From JABDIP01 sp965237625 (GTDB taxonomy: Bacteria; Pseudomonadota; Alphaproteobacteria; DSM-16000; Inquilinaceae), in assembly GCA_965237625.1 (NCBI GenBank), contig CBDEGD010000044.1, forward strand, positions 62,001-126,000: a stretch of 64,000 nucleotides of DNA, in the 5' to 3' direction. This document shows positions 1 to 8,649 of this stretch, piece by piece. Position 1 is the first letter of the stretch. Each line of letters begins with the position of its first letter. Both the position numbers and the translations under genes were made by a program. The notes below the pieces were generated by a model that saw nothing but the letters and a program-made list of their open reading frames with translations, made no database searches and was not told the DNA's origin.

Positions 1-15
1 CAGTGCATCTTTCAT
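1..15 (-). CDS. Start of an unidentified gene, cut by the window edge
   Basis: Five codons (MKDAL) read leftward off the edge from an ATG at 15. On the minus strand the ATG is preceded by AAGGAGGG about seven bases upstream, a strong ribosome binding site, and it follows the kinase stop at 55 by 39 bases. It is therefore very likely the next gene of the same transport and kinase operon. Its product cannot be told from five residues. A further kinase subunit, an isomerase or a dehydrogenase of the same pathway would fit. Confidence 0.55.
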
Positions 16-54
16 CGCGCTTTCCCTCCTTGGCCGGAACCGGGCCGGACTTCG

Positions 55-1677
55 TTATCGACCGAGCAATTGCTCAAACAGCAGCGCCACGGCTTCGGCT
101 CCGGGATCGTTATGGTTCGCCAGCTTGTCCGCCGAAACATAGGTCGCCCGCCCGGCCTTGGCCCGGGTAATCGTCGCGGTGAAATCGGCCCCCTGTCGCG
201 CCGCCCTGGCCGCCGCCGCCATGCCGCCCGGCAGCGCATTGAGGGCGGGGGCGAGCGCGTCGATCATGGTGCGATCCCCGGCGCTTGCGCCGCCGACCTG
301 CTGGATGCGGTCGAGCCCGGCCACCAGCGAACTGATCGCATCCCTGCCGCTGGCCGACGCATCGCCGGCGGCAGTGAAGAAGATGGCCAAAAGCACGCCG
401 GACGACCCGCCCATGGTCTGGCTGAGTTCGCTGCCGATGGCGCGGTAGAGTTGGGTGAGATCGGCCAGGGGCAGGCGGTCGAGCGCGCCTTTCAGGGCAT
501 GGGAGGCAGTCGCCAACGTCGACCCGGTATCGCCATCTCCGGATTTCGCGTCGAGCGCATTCAGCTTTGCCTCGGCGGCGATGAGGATATCGCAGCAGGT
601 CTCGATGAAGGCACGTCGCTCCGGATTGGCCGACGGCATGGGCTGGATCGGGGTCAGACCGTCCGGCAGGGGCAGCACCTCCACTTGGCCGGCCGGGCTG
701 AGGCCGGGCCAGGCCCAGGGCGCGACCGGCGCCTGCAGGGCCGCCTCATCGTCCCTGGTTACCGGCAGAAGCGACACCGAAAACCCATGCATGTCGAGCG
801 AGGTCATCATCTCGGCCGGGCCGACGATCCATTTGAGTCTATCGGCGATTTCCGACCGGGCGAGTTCCTCGGCCAGGATCGACATTTCCAGCGGCATCGC
901 GCCCCCGAGATTGTTCAGCAGCACCGCGTGCGGTCCAGCCCCCAGATTGCCGCTCAGGCGACCGACCACCATGGCGATGGCCTGACGAGCCCCTTCGAAA
1001 TCGACCTGCTCCACACCGGCCTCGCCATGGATGCCCAGGCCGAGTTCGGCCTTTCCAGGCTCGATCCGGGTCTCCTTGGGCGACCCCGGCACGGTGCAAG
1101 TATCCAGCGACATGCCAATGGAGACGACGCCCTTGATGACCCGCTCGGCGGCGGCGGCAACCGTGTTCAGATCCTCGCCCGCCTCGGCCAGGGCGCCGGC
1201 GATCTTATGGACGAACAGCGTGCCCGCCACGCCGCGCGCCTGCGGCAGATCGGGCAGCGCCACATCGTCGTCGACGACCACCATGCTGACCTTCAGTCCG
1301 AAGGTGCGAGCGCGCTCGGCGGCGAGGCCGAAATTCAGCCGGTCGCCGGTATAGTTCTTCACGATCAGCAGGCACCCGGCCTTACCGGTCACCGCCAGGA
1401 TTCCGGCCAGCACCGCATCGACCGATGGCGAGGCGAAGACGTCGCCGCAGACCGCCGCCGTCAGCATGCCCTGGCCGACGAAACCCGCATGGGCCGGCTC
1501 ATGCCCCGACCCGCCGCCGGACACCAGCGCGACCTTGGACTTGTCCCAATCGGTGCGCACCACGACCTTGATATGCGGGTAGCCATCGAGCCGGGCCAGC
1601 TGGCCGCCGCTCATGCGCAAGAGGCCATCGATCGCCTCGATGACCAGGGTGTTCTTGGTGTTGATGAATTGGGTCAT
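55..1677 (-). CDS. Dihydroxyacetone kinase family protein, DhaK-DhaL fusion
   Basis: A 540-residue one-chain ATP-dependent ketose kinase. The N-terminal DhaK domain (about 1-330) shows the substrate-binding GSGHEPAH segment near residue 57 and the histidine that forms the hemiaminal with the ketone in LGLGIHGEAG (His217). The C-terminal DhaL domain (about 355-540) has the Mg-ATP aspartate cluster in SGDGDTGST. The length fits the ATP-dependent enzymes of the Citrobacter or yeast type rather than the PTS-linked three-part system. It is the last complete gene of the minus-strand ABC transporter operon, 9 bases after the second ATPase. The family phosphorylates dihydroxyacetone, but relatives act on erythrulose (LerK, DerK), so a tetrose or other ketose is possible. 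The upstream transporter implies the kinase acts on an imported polyol after oxidation, or on an imported ketose. Confidence 0.93.
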   Translation of the reverse strand: MTQFINTKNTLVIEAIDGLLRMSGGQLARLDGYPHIKVVVRTDWDKSKVALVSGGGSGHEPAHAGFVGQGMLTAAVCGDVFASPSVDAVLAGILAVTGKAGCLLIVKNYTGDRLNFGLAAERARTFGLKVSMVVVDDDVALPDLPQARGVAGTLFVHKIAGALAEAGEDLNTVAAAAERVIKGVVSIGMSLDTCTVPGSPKETRIEPGKAELGLGIHGEAGVEQVDFEGARQAIAMVVGRLSGNLGAGPHAVLLNNLGGAMPLEMSILAEELARSEIADRLKWIVGPAEMMTSLDMHGFSVSLLPVTRDDEAALQAPVAPWAWPGLSPAGQVEVLPLPDGLTPIQPMPSANPERRAFIETCCDILIAAEAKLNALDAKSGDGDTGSTLATASHALKGALDRLPLADLTQLYRAIGSELSQTMGGSSGVLLAIFFTAAGDASASGRDAISSLVAGLDRIQQVGGASAGDRTMIDALAPALNALPGGMAAAARAARQGADFTATITRAKAGRATYVSADKLANHNDPGAEAVALLFEQLLGR

Positions 1678-1686
1678 GGGTCCCTC

Positions 1687-2697
1687 TCAGGCGATGCGGG
1701 CGCCGTCAGCGTCAAAATAGAGTGGATCGGATGGGCGGATCGCCATCACGTCGCCCGGCTTGAGACCGGTATGGACGTCGGTCAGGGTCACGATGTCATG
1801 CCCGTCCAGCGCGAGGTGCAGCCGGGTCTGGTCGCCCAGACGCTCGACGCGTTTCACGGTGCTGTCCCGGCCATCGCCCCCAATTCCCTCGCCCTGGAGA
1901 ATATGCTCGGGCCGCAAGCCGATCATGGACGCGCCGGCCGGCGCATCGCCGAACACGTCGACCGGCAGGGTATTGATCCGAGGCAGGCCGAGCCGGGTCG
2001 CCACGTAGATGCTGGCGGGATCCTCGTAGATTTCCCGCGGGGTGCCGAACTGCACGATCCGGCCCTGATCGAGCACGCCGACATGGGTCGCCATGGTCAT
2101 GGCCTCGATCTGGTCATGGGTGACATAGAGAAGCGTCGCGCCCAGGCTCGACTGCACCCGCTTCAGCTCCACCCGCAGATCGGTGCGCAGCTTGGCGTCG
2201 AGCGAGCTCAACGGCTCATCCATCAGATAGATCGCCGGGTTCCGGACCAGGGCCCGGCCGATCGAGACCCGCTGCATCTCGCCCCCGGACAGCACGGTCG
2301 CCTTGCTGTCGAGCTTGTGGGAGATATGCAGCACCTCCGCCACCTCCCCGACAATGCGTTCGATCTCCGCTGGTGAGGTATTGAGGATTGGCGATTTCAG
2401 CGGGAAGGCCAGGTTCTCGCGCACCGTCAGATGCGGGTAGAGCGAGTATTGCTGGAACACCATGGCGACGTCGCGCTGTGCCGGCATGTCGGAAACGACA
2501 TTCCGCCCGCCGATCAGAATCTCTCCGCGGTCCGGTTTCTCCAGCCCGGCGATCAGGCGCAGGGTCGTGGTCTTGCCAGCCCCGGTTGGCCCCAACAGAA
2601 CCACGAAGGCTCCGTCCGGCACCGTCATCGAGAGTTCGTCGACGGCTACATCCGTGCCGAAACTCTTGCTCACATCGTTCAGGACGACCTCAGCCAT
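1687..2697 (-). CDS. CUT1-type ABC transporter ATP-binding protein (second ATPase)
   Basis: A 336-residue MalK/UgpC-type ATPase. Walker A is GPTGAGKTT (about residues 36-44), the signature is LSGGEMQRV, Walker B ends in MDEP, and the H-loop is in YVTHDQIEAM. A C-terminal TOBE-like regulatory domain follows (about 235-336). It overlaps the upstream ATPase gene by 8 bases. Having two different ATPases plus a DUF2160 protein is the layout of the rhizobial glycerol transporter GlpSTPQUV, so this is probably the GlpT- or GlpS-like subunit. The two ATPases may form a heterodimer; that is inference from the family. The substrate is not proven, and the kinase next door points to a polyol or ketose. 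Confidence 0.9.
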   Translation of the reverse strand: MAEVVLNDVSKSFGTDVAVDELSMTVPDGAFVVLLGPTGAGKTTTLRLIAGLEKPDRGEILIGGRNVVSDMPAQRDVAMVFQQYSLYPHLTVRENLAFPLKSPILNTSPAEIERIVGEVAEVLHISHKLDSKATVLSGGEMQRVSIGRALVRNPAIYLMDEPLSSLDAKLRTDLRVELKRVQSSLGATLLYVTHDQIEAMTMATHVGVLDQGRIVQFGTPREIYEDPASIYVATRLGLPRINTLPVDVFGDAPAGASMIGLRPEHILQGEGIGGDGRDSTVKRVERLGDQTRLHLALDGHDIVTLTDVHTGLKPGDVMAIRPSDPLYFDADGARIA

Positions 2698-3787
2698 GGG
2701 CGGGGCCTCCTTCGTTCAGGGCGGAGCGAAGCGCGGCGCCGGTAAGCTCAGCAAACAGCGTCACGGTCTTCGCGTGGAACGTCATGCCCAGCTGCTCTCC
2801 GACCTGCGCAATCTGGGACGCATCGACCCGGGCCTTCACTTGGCCGTTCGCCGTCTCCAGGGTGATGATCTGCGTCGTGCCGAGATATTCCGTCGCCAGG
2901 ACCTGGCCGCGATATGCACCATCATCGGACAGGGCCACATGTTCCGGCCGGACGCCCAGCACCAGCTTGCCCTCCGCCGTCTGGTTCTGGCGCGGGACCG
3001 GGATGTCCTGGCCGTTCAACTGCACTGCCGCCGCACCCGGCGCGACGGCTCCATCGAAATGCAGGAAGTTCATCGAGGGCGAGCCGATGAAGTCGGCGAC
3101 GAACATGGTGGCCGGCTTGTCATAGATATCCTGCGGCGTGCCGAACTGCTCGACCACGCCATGGTTCATCACCACGATCTTGTCGCCCATCTGCATGGCT
3201 TCGAGCTGGTCGTGGGTGACATAGACCGTCGTCGCCTTCATCCGGTCGTGAAGCGCCCGCAGCTCCTCGGCCATGCGTTCGCGGAACTCCGCGTCCAGCG
3301 CGCCCAGCGGCTCATCCATCATGAAGGCCTTGGGGTCACGCACAATGGCCCGGCCCAGGGCCACCCGCTGACGGTCCCCACCGGACAGGCCGCCGACTGG
3401 GCGGTCGAGGATGTCTTCGATTCCCAGGATGCCCGCGACCTCCGCGACCTTCGCTTTCACATGAGCGCCCGGCATGCCCTGGCTTACGAGGGGGTAGGAG
3501 ATGTTCTTGCGCACATTCATATGCGGGTAGAGCGCGAACATCTGGAACACGAAGGCGATGTCACGCTGCGAGGCTGGCTTTTGGCTGACCTCCTCGCCAT
3601 CGAGATAGATCTCGCCGGAGGTCGGCAGATCGAGCCCGGCGATCATGCGAAGCGTGGTGGTCTTGCCACAGCCGGAGGGGCCGAGCAGCATGAAGAACTC
3701 GCCATCCTCGACCGTGAACGACGAGGATTGCACCGCGGTGAATGAGCCAAACTCCTTGCGGAGGTTCTTGATGACAATCTCAGCCAT
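2690..3787 (-). CDS. CUT1-type ABC transporter ATP-binding protein (first ATPase)
   Basis: A 365-residue sugar-type ABC ATPase starting MAEIVIKNLRKEFG. Walker A is GPSGCGKTT, the signature LSGGDRQRV, Walker B is followed by MDEPLGALD, and the H-loop is in YVTHDQLEAM. An OB/TOBE regulatory domain occupies the last 120 residues. It lies 3 bases downstream of the DUF2160 gene and overlaps the second ATPase gene by 8 bases, so the two ATPases are translationally coupled. It is closely similar in layout to UgpC and MalK, but pairing with a second, non-identical ATPase is characteristic of the glycerol-type importers. It energises uptake at the inner face of the cytoplasmic membrane. Confidence 0.9.
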   Translation of the reverse strand: MAEIVIKNLRKEFGSFTAVQSSSFTVEDGEFFMLLGPSGCGKTTTLRMIAGLDLPTSGEIYLDGEEVSQKPASQRDIAFVFQMFALYPHMNVRKNISYPLVSQGMPGAHVKAKVAEVAGILGIEDILDRPVGGLSGGDRQRVALGRAIVRDPKAFMMDEPLGALDAEFRERMAEELRALHDRMKATTVYVTHDQLEAMQMGDKIVVMNHGVVEQFGTPQDIYDKPATMFVADFIGSPSMNFLHFDGAVAPGAAAVQLNGQDIPVPRQNQTAEGKLVLGVRPEHVALSDDGAYRGQVLATEYLGTTQIITLETANGQVKARVDASQIAQVGEQLGMTFHAKTVTLFAELTGAALRSALNEGGPAHG

Positions 3788-3790
3788 CGT

Positions 3791-3979
3791 TCATTCCGGG
3801 AAGTGGCTGACGACGATGAACATCACCGTGCCGACCAGAGTGACGAGGAAGGAAAAGGTGTAGGCCCACAATGCGAAGGGCTGCATCAGCATGAAGACGC
3901 CGAGCGCAATGAGGATCGTCGCCAGCATCTCCCATGGCCCGCGTCGCAGCCGCCCCAGCCCTTTCAGAAAACCCATCAT
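3791..3979 (-). CDS. Small DUF2160-type membrane protein of the ABC importer
   Basis: Only 62 residues: a short basic N-terminus (MMGFLKGLGRLRRGPWEM), then two hydrophobic stretches (about 19-37 and 39-57) separated by a short turn. This matches the small DUF2160 proteins (GlpU in Rhizobium leguminosarum) found between permease and ATPase genes of glycerol-type ABC operons. It overlaps the preceding permease by 4 bases (ATGA) and ends 3 bases before the first ATPase. Its biochemical role is not established, and it is probably an accessory or stability subunit in the inner membrane. The conserved position is the main evidence that it is real. Confidence 0.85.
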   Translation of the reverse strand: MMGFLKGLGRLRRGPWEMLATILIALGVFMLMQPFALWAYTFSFLVTLVGTVMFIVVSHFPE

Positions 3980-4914
3980 TTGCGCACCGCCCCGAAGGTA
4001 ATCCCGCGCAGCAGGTGTTTGCGCAGCAGGATGGTGAAAATCATCACCGGCAGCAGGAAGATCGAGGCGCCGGCCGCCACCGCCGGCCAGTCGAGGCCGC
4101 CGACACCGATGATGGTCGGGATGAAGGGCGGCGCGGTCTGGGCATTGCCGGAGGTCAGCAGCACCGCGAAGGCGTATTCGTTCCAGGCGAAGATCAGGCA
4201 GAAGATCGCGGTCGAGGCGATGCCGGTCGCCGCCTGGGGCAGCACCACCTTGTAGAAGGCCTGGAACCGGGTATAACCGTCGATCAGCGCGGCCTCCTCA
4301 TATTCGCGCGGGATCTCGTCGATGAAACCCTTGAGCAGCCAGACGGCGAGCGAAATGTTCACCGCCGTATAGAGCAGGATCATGCCCAGATGAGTGTCGC
4401 TGAGCCCCAGGGCCCGGTACATCAGGAAGATCGGGATCGCCACGGCAATGGGCGGCATCATCCGCGTCGACAGGATGAAGAACAGCAGATCGTCCTTCAG
4501 CGGTATTCGGAACCGGGAGAAGGCGTAGGCCGCCAAGGTGCCGAGCAGGATCGACAGGAAGGTCGAACCGAAGCCGATGATCACCGAATTCAGAAACCGC
4601 TCGCCGAATTTCGACGGGCCGGCGATCACCATGTTTCGATTGCGCACGATCTCCTCGGCGAAATTCGCCGGGGGCGGCAAGGCTGCAAGCTGCTCGGGCG
4701 TCACCCGGGTCCGGGTGGTGAACAGGTTCACATAGCCCTCGAGCGACGGCGAATACACCAGCTTCGGCGGATAGCTGATGCTGTCCGGCGGCGTCTTGAA
4801 GCCGGTCATCATGATCCACACCAGCGGCAGGATCGTGATCAGCGCATAGGCGACGACCAGGGTTCCGGCGAACCATTTCTGGCGCGGCGACGGCTCGGTG
4901 ATGGAATAGCTCAT
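3976..4914 (-). CDS. ABC transporter permease, MalG-like (CUT1)
   Basis: A 312-residue polytopic inner membrane protein with about six transmembrane helices. The EAA loop that docks the ATPase reads EYEEAALIDGYTRFQAFYKV, the MalG-type sequence. A long periplasmic segment after the first helix (about residues 45-110) is typical of this glycerol-type subfamily. It overlaps the upstream permease by 4 bases and the DUF2160 gene by 4 bases. Together with the other permease it forms the translocation pore. Confidence 0.92.
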   Translation of the reverse strand: MSYSITEPSPRQKWFAGTLVVAYALITILPLVWIMMTGFKTPPDSISYPPKLVYSPSLEGYVNLFTTRTRVTPEQLAALPPPANFAEEIVRNRNMVIAGPSKFGERFLNSVIIGFGSTFLSILLGTLAAYAFSRFRIPLKDDLLFFILSTRMMPPIAVAIPIFLMYRALGLSDTHLGMILLYTAVNISLAVWLLKGFIDEIPREYEEAALIDGYTRFQAFYKVVLPQAATGIASTAIFCLIFAWNEYAFAVLLTSGNAQTAPPFIPTIIGVGGLDWPAVAAGASIFLLPVMIFTILLRKHLLRGITFGAVRK

Positions 4915-5858
4915 CGCTCCTTCACCTTATTGAGCGCCTTGACGTAGATGCTCGCCAAACCGAACACGGTGACGAAGAGGATGATTGCGAAGGCCGAGGA
5001 ATAGCCGGTGCGCCATTTCTCGAATGCCTCGCGCTTAAGGTTGATCGAGGCCAGCTCGGTGATCGAGCCTGGACCGCCGCCGGTCAGCTGCACCACCAGA
5101 TCGAACATCTTGAAGTTCTCGATGCCGCGGAACAGCACGGCGAGCATCAGGAAGGGCAGCACCATGGGCACGGTGATGGTCCAGAACTGCCGCCATTTCG
5201 ACGCCCGGTCGATCTCCGCCGCCTCGTAGATGTAATCCGGGATGCTGCGCAGGCCCGCCAGGCAGATCAGCATGACGAAGGGCGTCCACATCCAGGTGTC
5301 GACGATGACGATCGACCAGGGCGCCAGGCTGACCGATCCCAACATTTCGAAGCTGGAGGGATCGGCGCCGGTGAAGAAGGCGACGATGTAGTTGAACAGC
5401 CCGATCTGCGGTTGATAGAGGAAGGTCCAGAAATTCCCGACCACCGCCGGCGACAGCATCATCGGCAGCACGATGATGGTGGTCCACAGATCGTTGCCCT
5501 TGAACTTGCGGTTGATCAGCCAGGCCAGGGTGAAGCCGATCAGCACCTGGAAAAAGATCGTCCAGAACAGGAAATGCGCCGTCGCCTGCATGCTGAGCCA
5601 GGTGTCGCTGTCGGTCAGGATGCGTTCGTAATTGCGCAGGCCGACATAGTCGACCTCGCGGTTCGGGCGGTTGGCGCGGAAGTTGGTGAAGCTGAGATTG
5701 ACCGTCCAGATCAGCGGGAAGATGTTGATCGCCAGCAGCAGGAAGATCGTCGGGCCGACGAAGATCCAGGCGATCGCCTTGTCCGACAGGCCCCTGACTT
5801 TGCGTGCAAGGCTTGGCGGCGTCGCCTTCGCGACACGATCCTTCAGTGCCTCGGACAT
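4911..5858 (-). CDS. ABC transporter permease, MalF-like (CUT1)
   Basis: A 315-residue inner membrane permease with a cytoplasmic N-terminus of about 25 residues, then about six helices starting with AIAWIFVGPTIFLLLAINIF. The EAA docking loop is IYEAAEIDRASKWRQFWTI. It is the first permease of the operon, about 115 bases after the binding protein gene, and a strong hairpin lies in that gap. It pairs with the MalG-like permease encoded immediately downstream. The ATG at 5858 is the only good start at the head of the conserved region. Confidence 0.92.
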   Translation of the reverse strand: MSEALKDRVAKATPPSLARKVRGLSDKAIAWIFVGPTIFLLLAINIFPLIWTVNLSFTNFRANRPNREVDYVGLRNYERILTDSDTWLSMQATAHFLFWTIFFQVLIGFTLAWLINRKFKGNDLWTTIIVLPMMLSPAVVGNFWTFLYQPQIGLFNYIVAFFTGADPSSFEMLGSVSLAPWSIVIVDTWMWTPFVMLICLAGLRSIPDYIYEAAEIDRASKWRQFWTITVPMVLPFLMLAVLFRGIENFKMFDLVVQLTGGGPGSITELASINLKREAFEKWRTGYSSAFAIILFVTVFGLASIYVKALNKVKER

Positions 5859-5892
5859 CGGATACCGGTCCCAAAGGTGACGTTAGGGAGTA

Positions 5893-5927
5893 TGAGGCCC
5901 CGAGCCCATGCAACGGGCGGGGCCTCA
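5893..5927 (-). terminator. Hairpin between the binding protein and permease genes
   Basis: TGAGGCCCC at 5893-5901 is exactly complementary to GGGGCCTCA at 5919-5927, with a further GCCC/GGGC pairing inside. No T-run follows, so it is unlikely to stop transcription fully. Such stem-loops directly after solute-binding protein genes usually protect the upstream message or attenuate read-through, which gives more binding protein than permease. That role is inferred from position. Confidence 0.55.
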
Positions 5928-5972
5928 CACGCTGAACGTTGGCTCCGAAGCAGCGCTCCGGAGGCCAGGGCG

Positions 5973-7295
5973 TTAGAGCTTACCCTCGTCCTCGAAGACT
6001 TCCGTCCAGTCCTCGACCAGCTTGTCCAAGGCCTCCTGTGCGGTGCCCTGATCGGCCACGACGTAGTCGTGCAGGCGCTTCTGCATCGCCAGCAGCAATT
6101 CGGCATAGGCCGGCTCCTGCCAGAAATCCTGCACATCCTGCATGGCGATCAGGAAATCGCCGGCGAAGGGCTGGCTGTCCTTGAAGCCGGGGTCGTTCAG
6201 CACCGAGTTGTGGGCCGAATAGCCGCCCAGGCTCCACCAGCTCGCCTGCACCGACGGCTGGGCGAACCACTTGATGTACTCCATCGCCGCGTCCTGCTTG
6301 TCGGAATAGGCGATGACCGAGATGCCCTGGCCGCCCAGGGTGGAGCCGGCCTGGTTCTGCGGCGGGTTCACGAAGAAGTCGATCTTGTCTCCGCCGGTGT
6401 CGGGATCGGCATAGAGCCCGGGGAAGAAGGCGAACCAGTTCATCGCCATCGCCACCTGGCCGGATTTGAAGGCGTCGAGGGATTCACCCATATAGGCGTT
6501 GGTGTAGCCGGGCGGCGTGCAGCACTGGTAGAGCTCCTTGTAGAACTCCAGCGCCTCGACAGCCGCGGCTGAATTCACCGCGCCATCCATGTCATAACTG
6601 CCGGGCTCGTTCTCGTATTGGAAGCCCCAGGTATAGAGCGCTCCGGTCACGCCCATGGTGATGCCTTCGGAACCGCGCTCGGTGAAGATCGATGCGCCAT
6701 AGACGGTGTTGCCATCGATTTCACGGCCCTGGAAGAATTTGGCGATTTCCATCAGCCCGCGCTGGGATGTCGGTTCGGCCAGTTCGCGGCCGGTTTCCGC
6801 CTTGAAGGCCTCCCGGATCTCGGGACGTGCGAACCAGTCGCTGCGATAGAACCAGCCATTGGCGTCGCCCATGGCCGGCAGCGCGTAATAGTTCGGCGTG
6901 CCCTTGGGCCAGGTGGAGTAGGCATAGACGGTCGCCGGGGCGAAATCGTCCATGCTGATGCCCTCGGCATCGAAGAAGGCGTTCAGCTTGACGTAATGGC
7001 CGTTCTCCGCGCCGCCGCCGATCCACTGGCTGTCACCGATCAGCAGATCGCAGAGCTGGCCGCCGGAATTCAGCTCATTGAGCATCCGGTCGGCAAAATT
7101 CGGCCAGGGCACGAACTCGAAGCTCATGGAATGGCCGCTCTCGGCCTCGAATTCCTTGCTTAGCTCGACCAGCGCGTTCGCCGGGTCCCAAGCCGCCCAG
7201 CAGAGCGTCAGATCCTCGGCCTGCGCGGCGGTGGAGAATACCCCGCCCGCCACGGATAAGGCCGCCGCCGCAACGGACACCATAGATGTTTTCAT
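5973..7295 (-). CDS. Extracellular solute-binding protein (CUT1 family)
   Basis: A 440-residue periplasmic binding protein. A Sec signal peptide spans about residues 1-26 with likely cleavage at AQA|ED. The mature part has the type 1 extracellular solute-binding fold, with the ACDLLIGDSQW-like segment near residue 85 and a C-terminal tail rich in acidic residues. It is the first gene of the seven-gene transport and kinase operon and captures the substrate in the periplasm. It is of the GlpV/UgpB size class, but I cannot name the ligand from the sequence. A polyol such as glycerol or a tetritol, or a short ketose, would suit the downstream kinase. Confidence 0.92.
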   Translation of the reverse strand: MKTSMVSVAAAALSVAGGVFSTAAQAEDLTLCWAAWDPANALVELSKEFEAESGHSMSFEFVPWPNFADRMLNELNSGGQLCDLLIGDSQWIGGGAENGHYVKLNAFFDAEGISMDDFAPATVYAYSTWPKGTPNYYALPAMGDANGWFYRSDWFARPEIREAFKAETGRELAEPTSQRGLMEIAKFFQGREIDGNTVYGASIFTERGSEGITMGVTGALYTWGFQYENEPGSYDMDGAVNSAAAVEALEFYKELYQCCTPPGYTNAYMGESLDAFKSGQVAMAMNWFAFFPGLYADPDTGGDKIDFFVNPPQNQAGSTLGGQGISVIAYSDKQDAAMEYIKWFAQPSVQASWWSLGGYSAHNSVLNDPGFKDSQPFAGDFLIAMQDVQDFWQEPAYAELLLAMQKRLHDYVVADQGTAQEALDKLVEDWTEVFEDEGKL

Positions 7296-7404
7296 GTCTC
7301 GATCCCTCCCTATTGAATGCCACCATCGACCAGGGCAAACCCCCAGTTCATTTTGTTTCGACCGTCACGTTAGTGGACGCGCGGACATTTTGTCTATGTT
7401 TTTT

Positions 7405-7420
7405 TGAGGTGCGTACCTCA
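7405..7420. promoter_or_regulatory. Candidate LacI-family operator of the transport operon
   Basis: TGAGGTGCGTACCTCA is an inverted repeat (14 of 16 positions symmetric) with the central CG that LacI-family regulators recognise. It lies 110 bp upstream of the binding protein start. A related site precedes the lacI-type gene itself at 8650. A weak promoter reading left could use TAGACA as -35 just downstream of the operator, so the operator would cover or abut the promoter. Confidence 0.6.
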
Positions 7421-7471
7421 TTTTCGCCTTCGACCTTCACCGGTCCCTCCGAATTCCCATAAGACCGTTCT

Positions 7472-7518
7472 CCTCCCTGCGTCGTGCCCGGACTTGATCC
7501 GGGCACGACGCAGGGAGG
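7472..7518. repeat. Perfect 21-bp inverted repeat with 5-base loop
   Basis: The arms 7472-7492 and 7498-7518 are exactly complementary around CTTGA. The core GTGCCCGGACTTGATCCGG resembles palindromes scattered between genes in many alphaproteobacteria. It sits 43 bp after the regulator stop codon, so it could serve as the regulator's terminator as well as being a dispersed REP-like repeat. No T-run follows the stem on the minus strand. Confidence 0.75.
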
Positions 7519-7560
7519 GGGAGGCGCGGACTGAACCAACATCTGTGAGGGCAACCGCCC

Positions 7561-8592
7561 CTATGGCAGGTTCTCCTTCAGGACGATGTCGATATGAATG
7601 CGCTCTTGCGACGGCACGATCTCCAGCCCGTCGCTCTTGGCGCGCAGGACACGCAGCGCGCTTCGAACGACGTGGCCGACCTTCTGGGTAATGACCGCAT
7701 CGACCGACCCGCCCTGCAAGGCGCTTCTGGTGTGGGGCGTCAGCTCATGGGCCACGACGACCAGTTTCTTTGCGATGCCCCGATACTGAAGAATACGGGT
7801 CAGCACGCGATTGCCGGAGCCGAGCGAATAAATGCCGGTCACATCGGGAAAGGTATCGAGCGCCGCCGATACGACCCGCTCGATCGTCTCGGGATCGTCA
7901 TGCCCCTCGATGGACGGCAGGGCGTCGATCTCGGGGAACTCCTCGGCCAGGACCTGATCGAAGCCCAGGCGGCGTTCGACACTGTCGCGGGCCTGCATGG
8001 AACTGCCCAGCACAAGCACCTTGCCCGCCCGGCCGCCGAGGAAACGCCCCATCAGCACGCCCGCCGTCCGACCGGCGGCGATGCTGTCGATCCCGACGAA
8101 ATGGTCGCGGTCCGAATTCGGCAGATCGGAGATCAGGGCCACCACTGCGGCACCGCCATCCTTCAGCCGCCGGATCGCATCGCGAACATGCGGCGTTTCC
8201 GGCGCCATGATCGCGACGCCGTCGATCTTTTCCGAGTCCAGCGCGTTGAGGGCCTTGGCCAGCGCATGCGGGTCTTGTGCCGGTACGGTGAAGACCTGGA
8301 TCGTCGTCCTGTCGGCGATGGCGCTGGCCGCGGCCTCGGCGATTTCATCGTTCAGCGCGCTCAGGAACTGGCTCGGCCCCTCGGGTAGGAAGAAGGCAAG
8401 ATCATATTGGCGCCGACGGGCCAGATTGGCGGCCGAGACATCCCGGACATAGCCGATCTTCTCGATGGCGTCGGTGACCCGGGTGATCGTTCCTACCCGC
8501 ACGCCAGGCCGCGCGTTCAAAACGCGGTCGACCGTCGCCAAGCTCACCCCGGCGGCCTTCGCCACATCGTTGACTGTCGGTCTTGGCACCAC
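7561..8592 (-). CDS. LacI-family transcriptional regulator
   Basis: A 343-residue regulator. The N-terminal helix-turn-helix reads TVNDVAKAAGVSLATVDRVL (about residues 6-25), followed by a hinge helix ending in NLARRR. A periplasmic-binding-like effector domain of about 275 residues follows. It is encoded just upstream of the ABC and kinase operon on the same strand, and matched operator-like palindromes precede both, so it most likely represses the operon and itself until a pathway sugar or polyol binds. The effector is unknown. The RbsR/FruR-type ligand pocket cannot be resolved by eye. Confidence 0.9.
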   Translation of the reverse strand: MVPRPTVNDVAKAAGVSLATVDRVLNARPGVRVGTITRVTDAIEKIGYVRDVSAANLARRRQYDLAFFLPEGPSQFLSALNDEIAEAAASAIADRTTIQVFTVPAQDPHALAKALNALDSEKIDGVAIMAPETPHVRDAIRRLKDGGAAVVALISDLPNSDRDHFVGIDSIAAGRTAGVLMGRFLGGRAGKVLVLGSSMQARDSVERRLGFDQVLAEEFPEIDALPSIEGHDDPETIERVVSAALDTFPDVTGIYSLGSGNRVLTRILQYRGIAKKLVVVAHELTPHTRSALQGGSVDAVITQKVGHVVRSALRVLRAKSDGLEIVPSQERIHIDIVLKENLP

Positions 8593-8649
8593 CGTCCTCC
8601 CTGGCGCCCTCCCCGGCGTCCTGTCGCGCGCAACTGTATTTTCCCCGCT

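Noticed and set aside
70..2376. A 768-codon plus-strand open frame opposite the kinase and ATPase genes
   Set aside because: It is an antisense frame of high-GC coding DNA with Arg/His/Gly-rich low-complexity translation and no recognisable domain; the minus-strand genes have full motifs.
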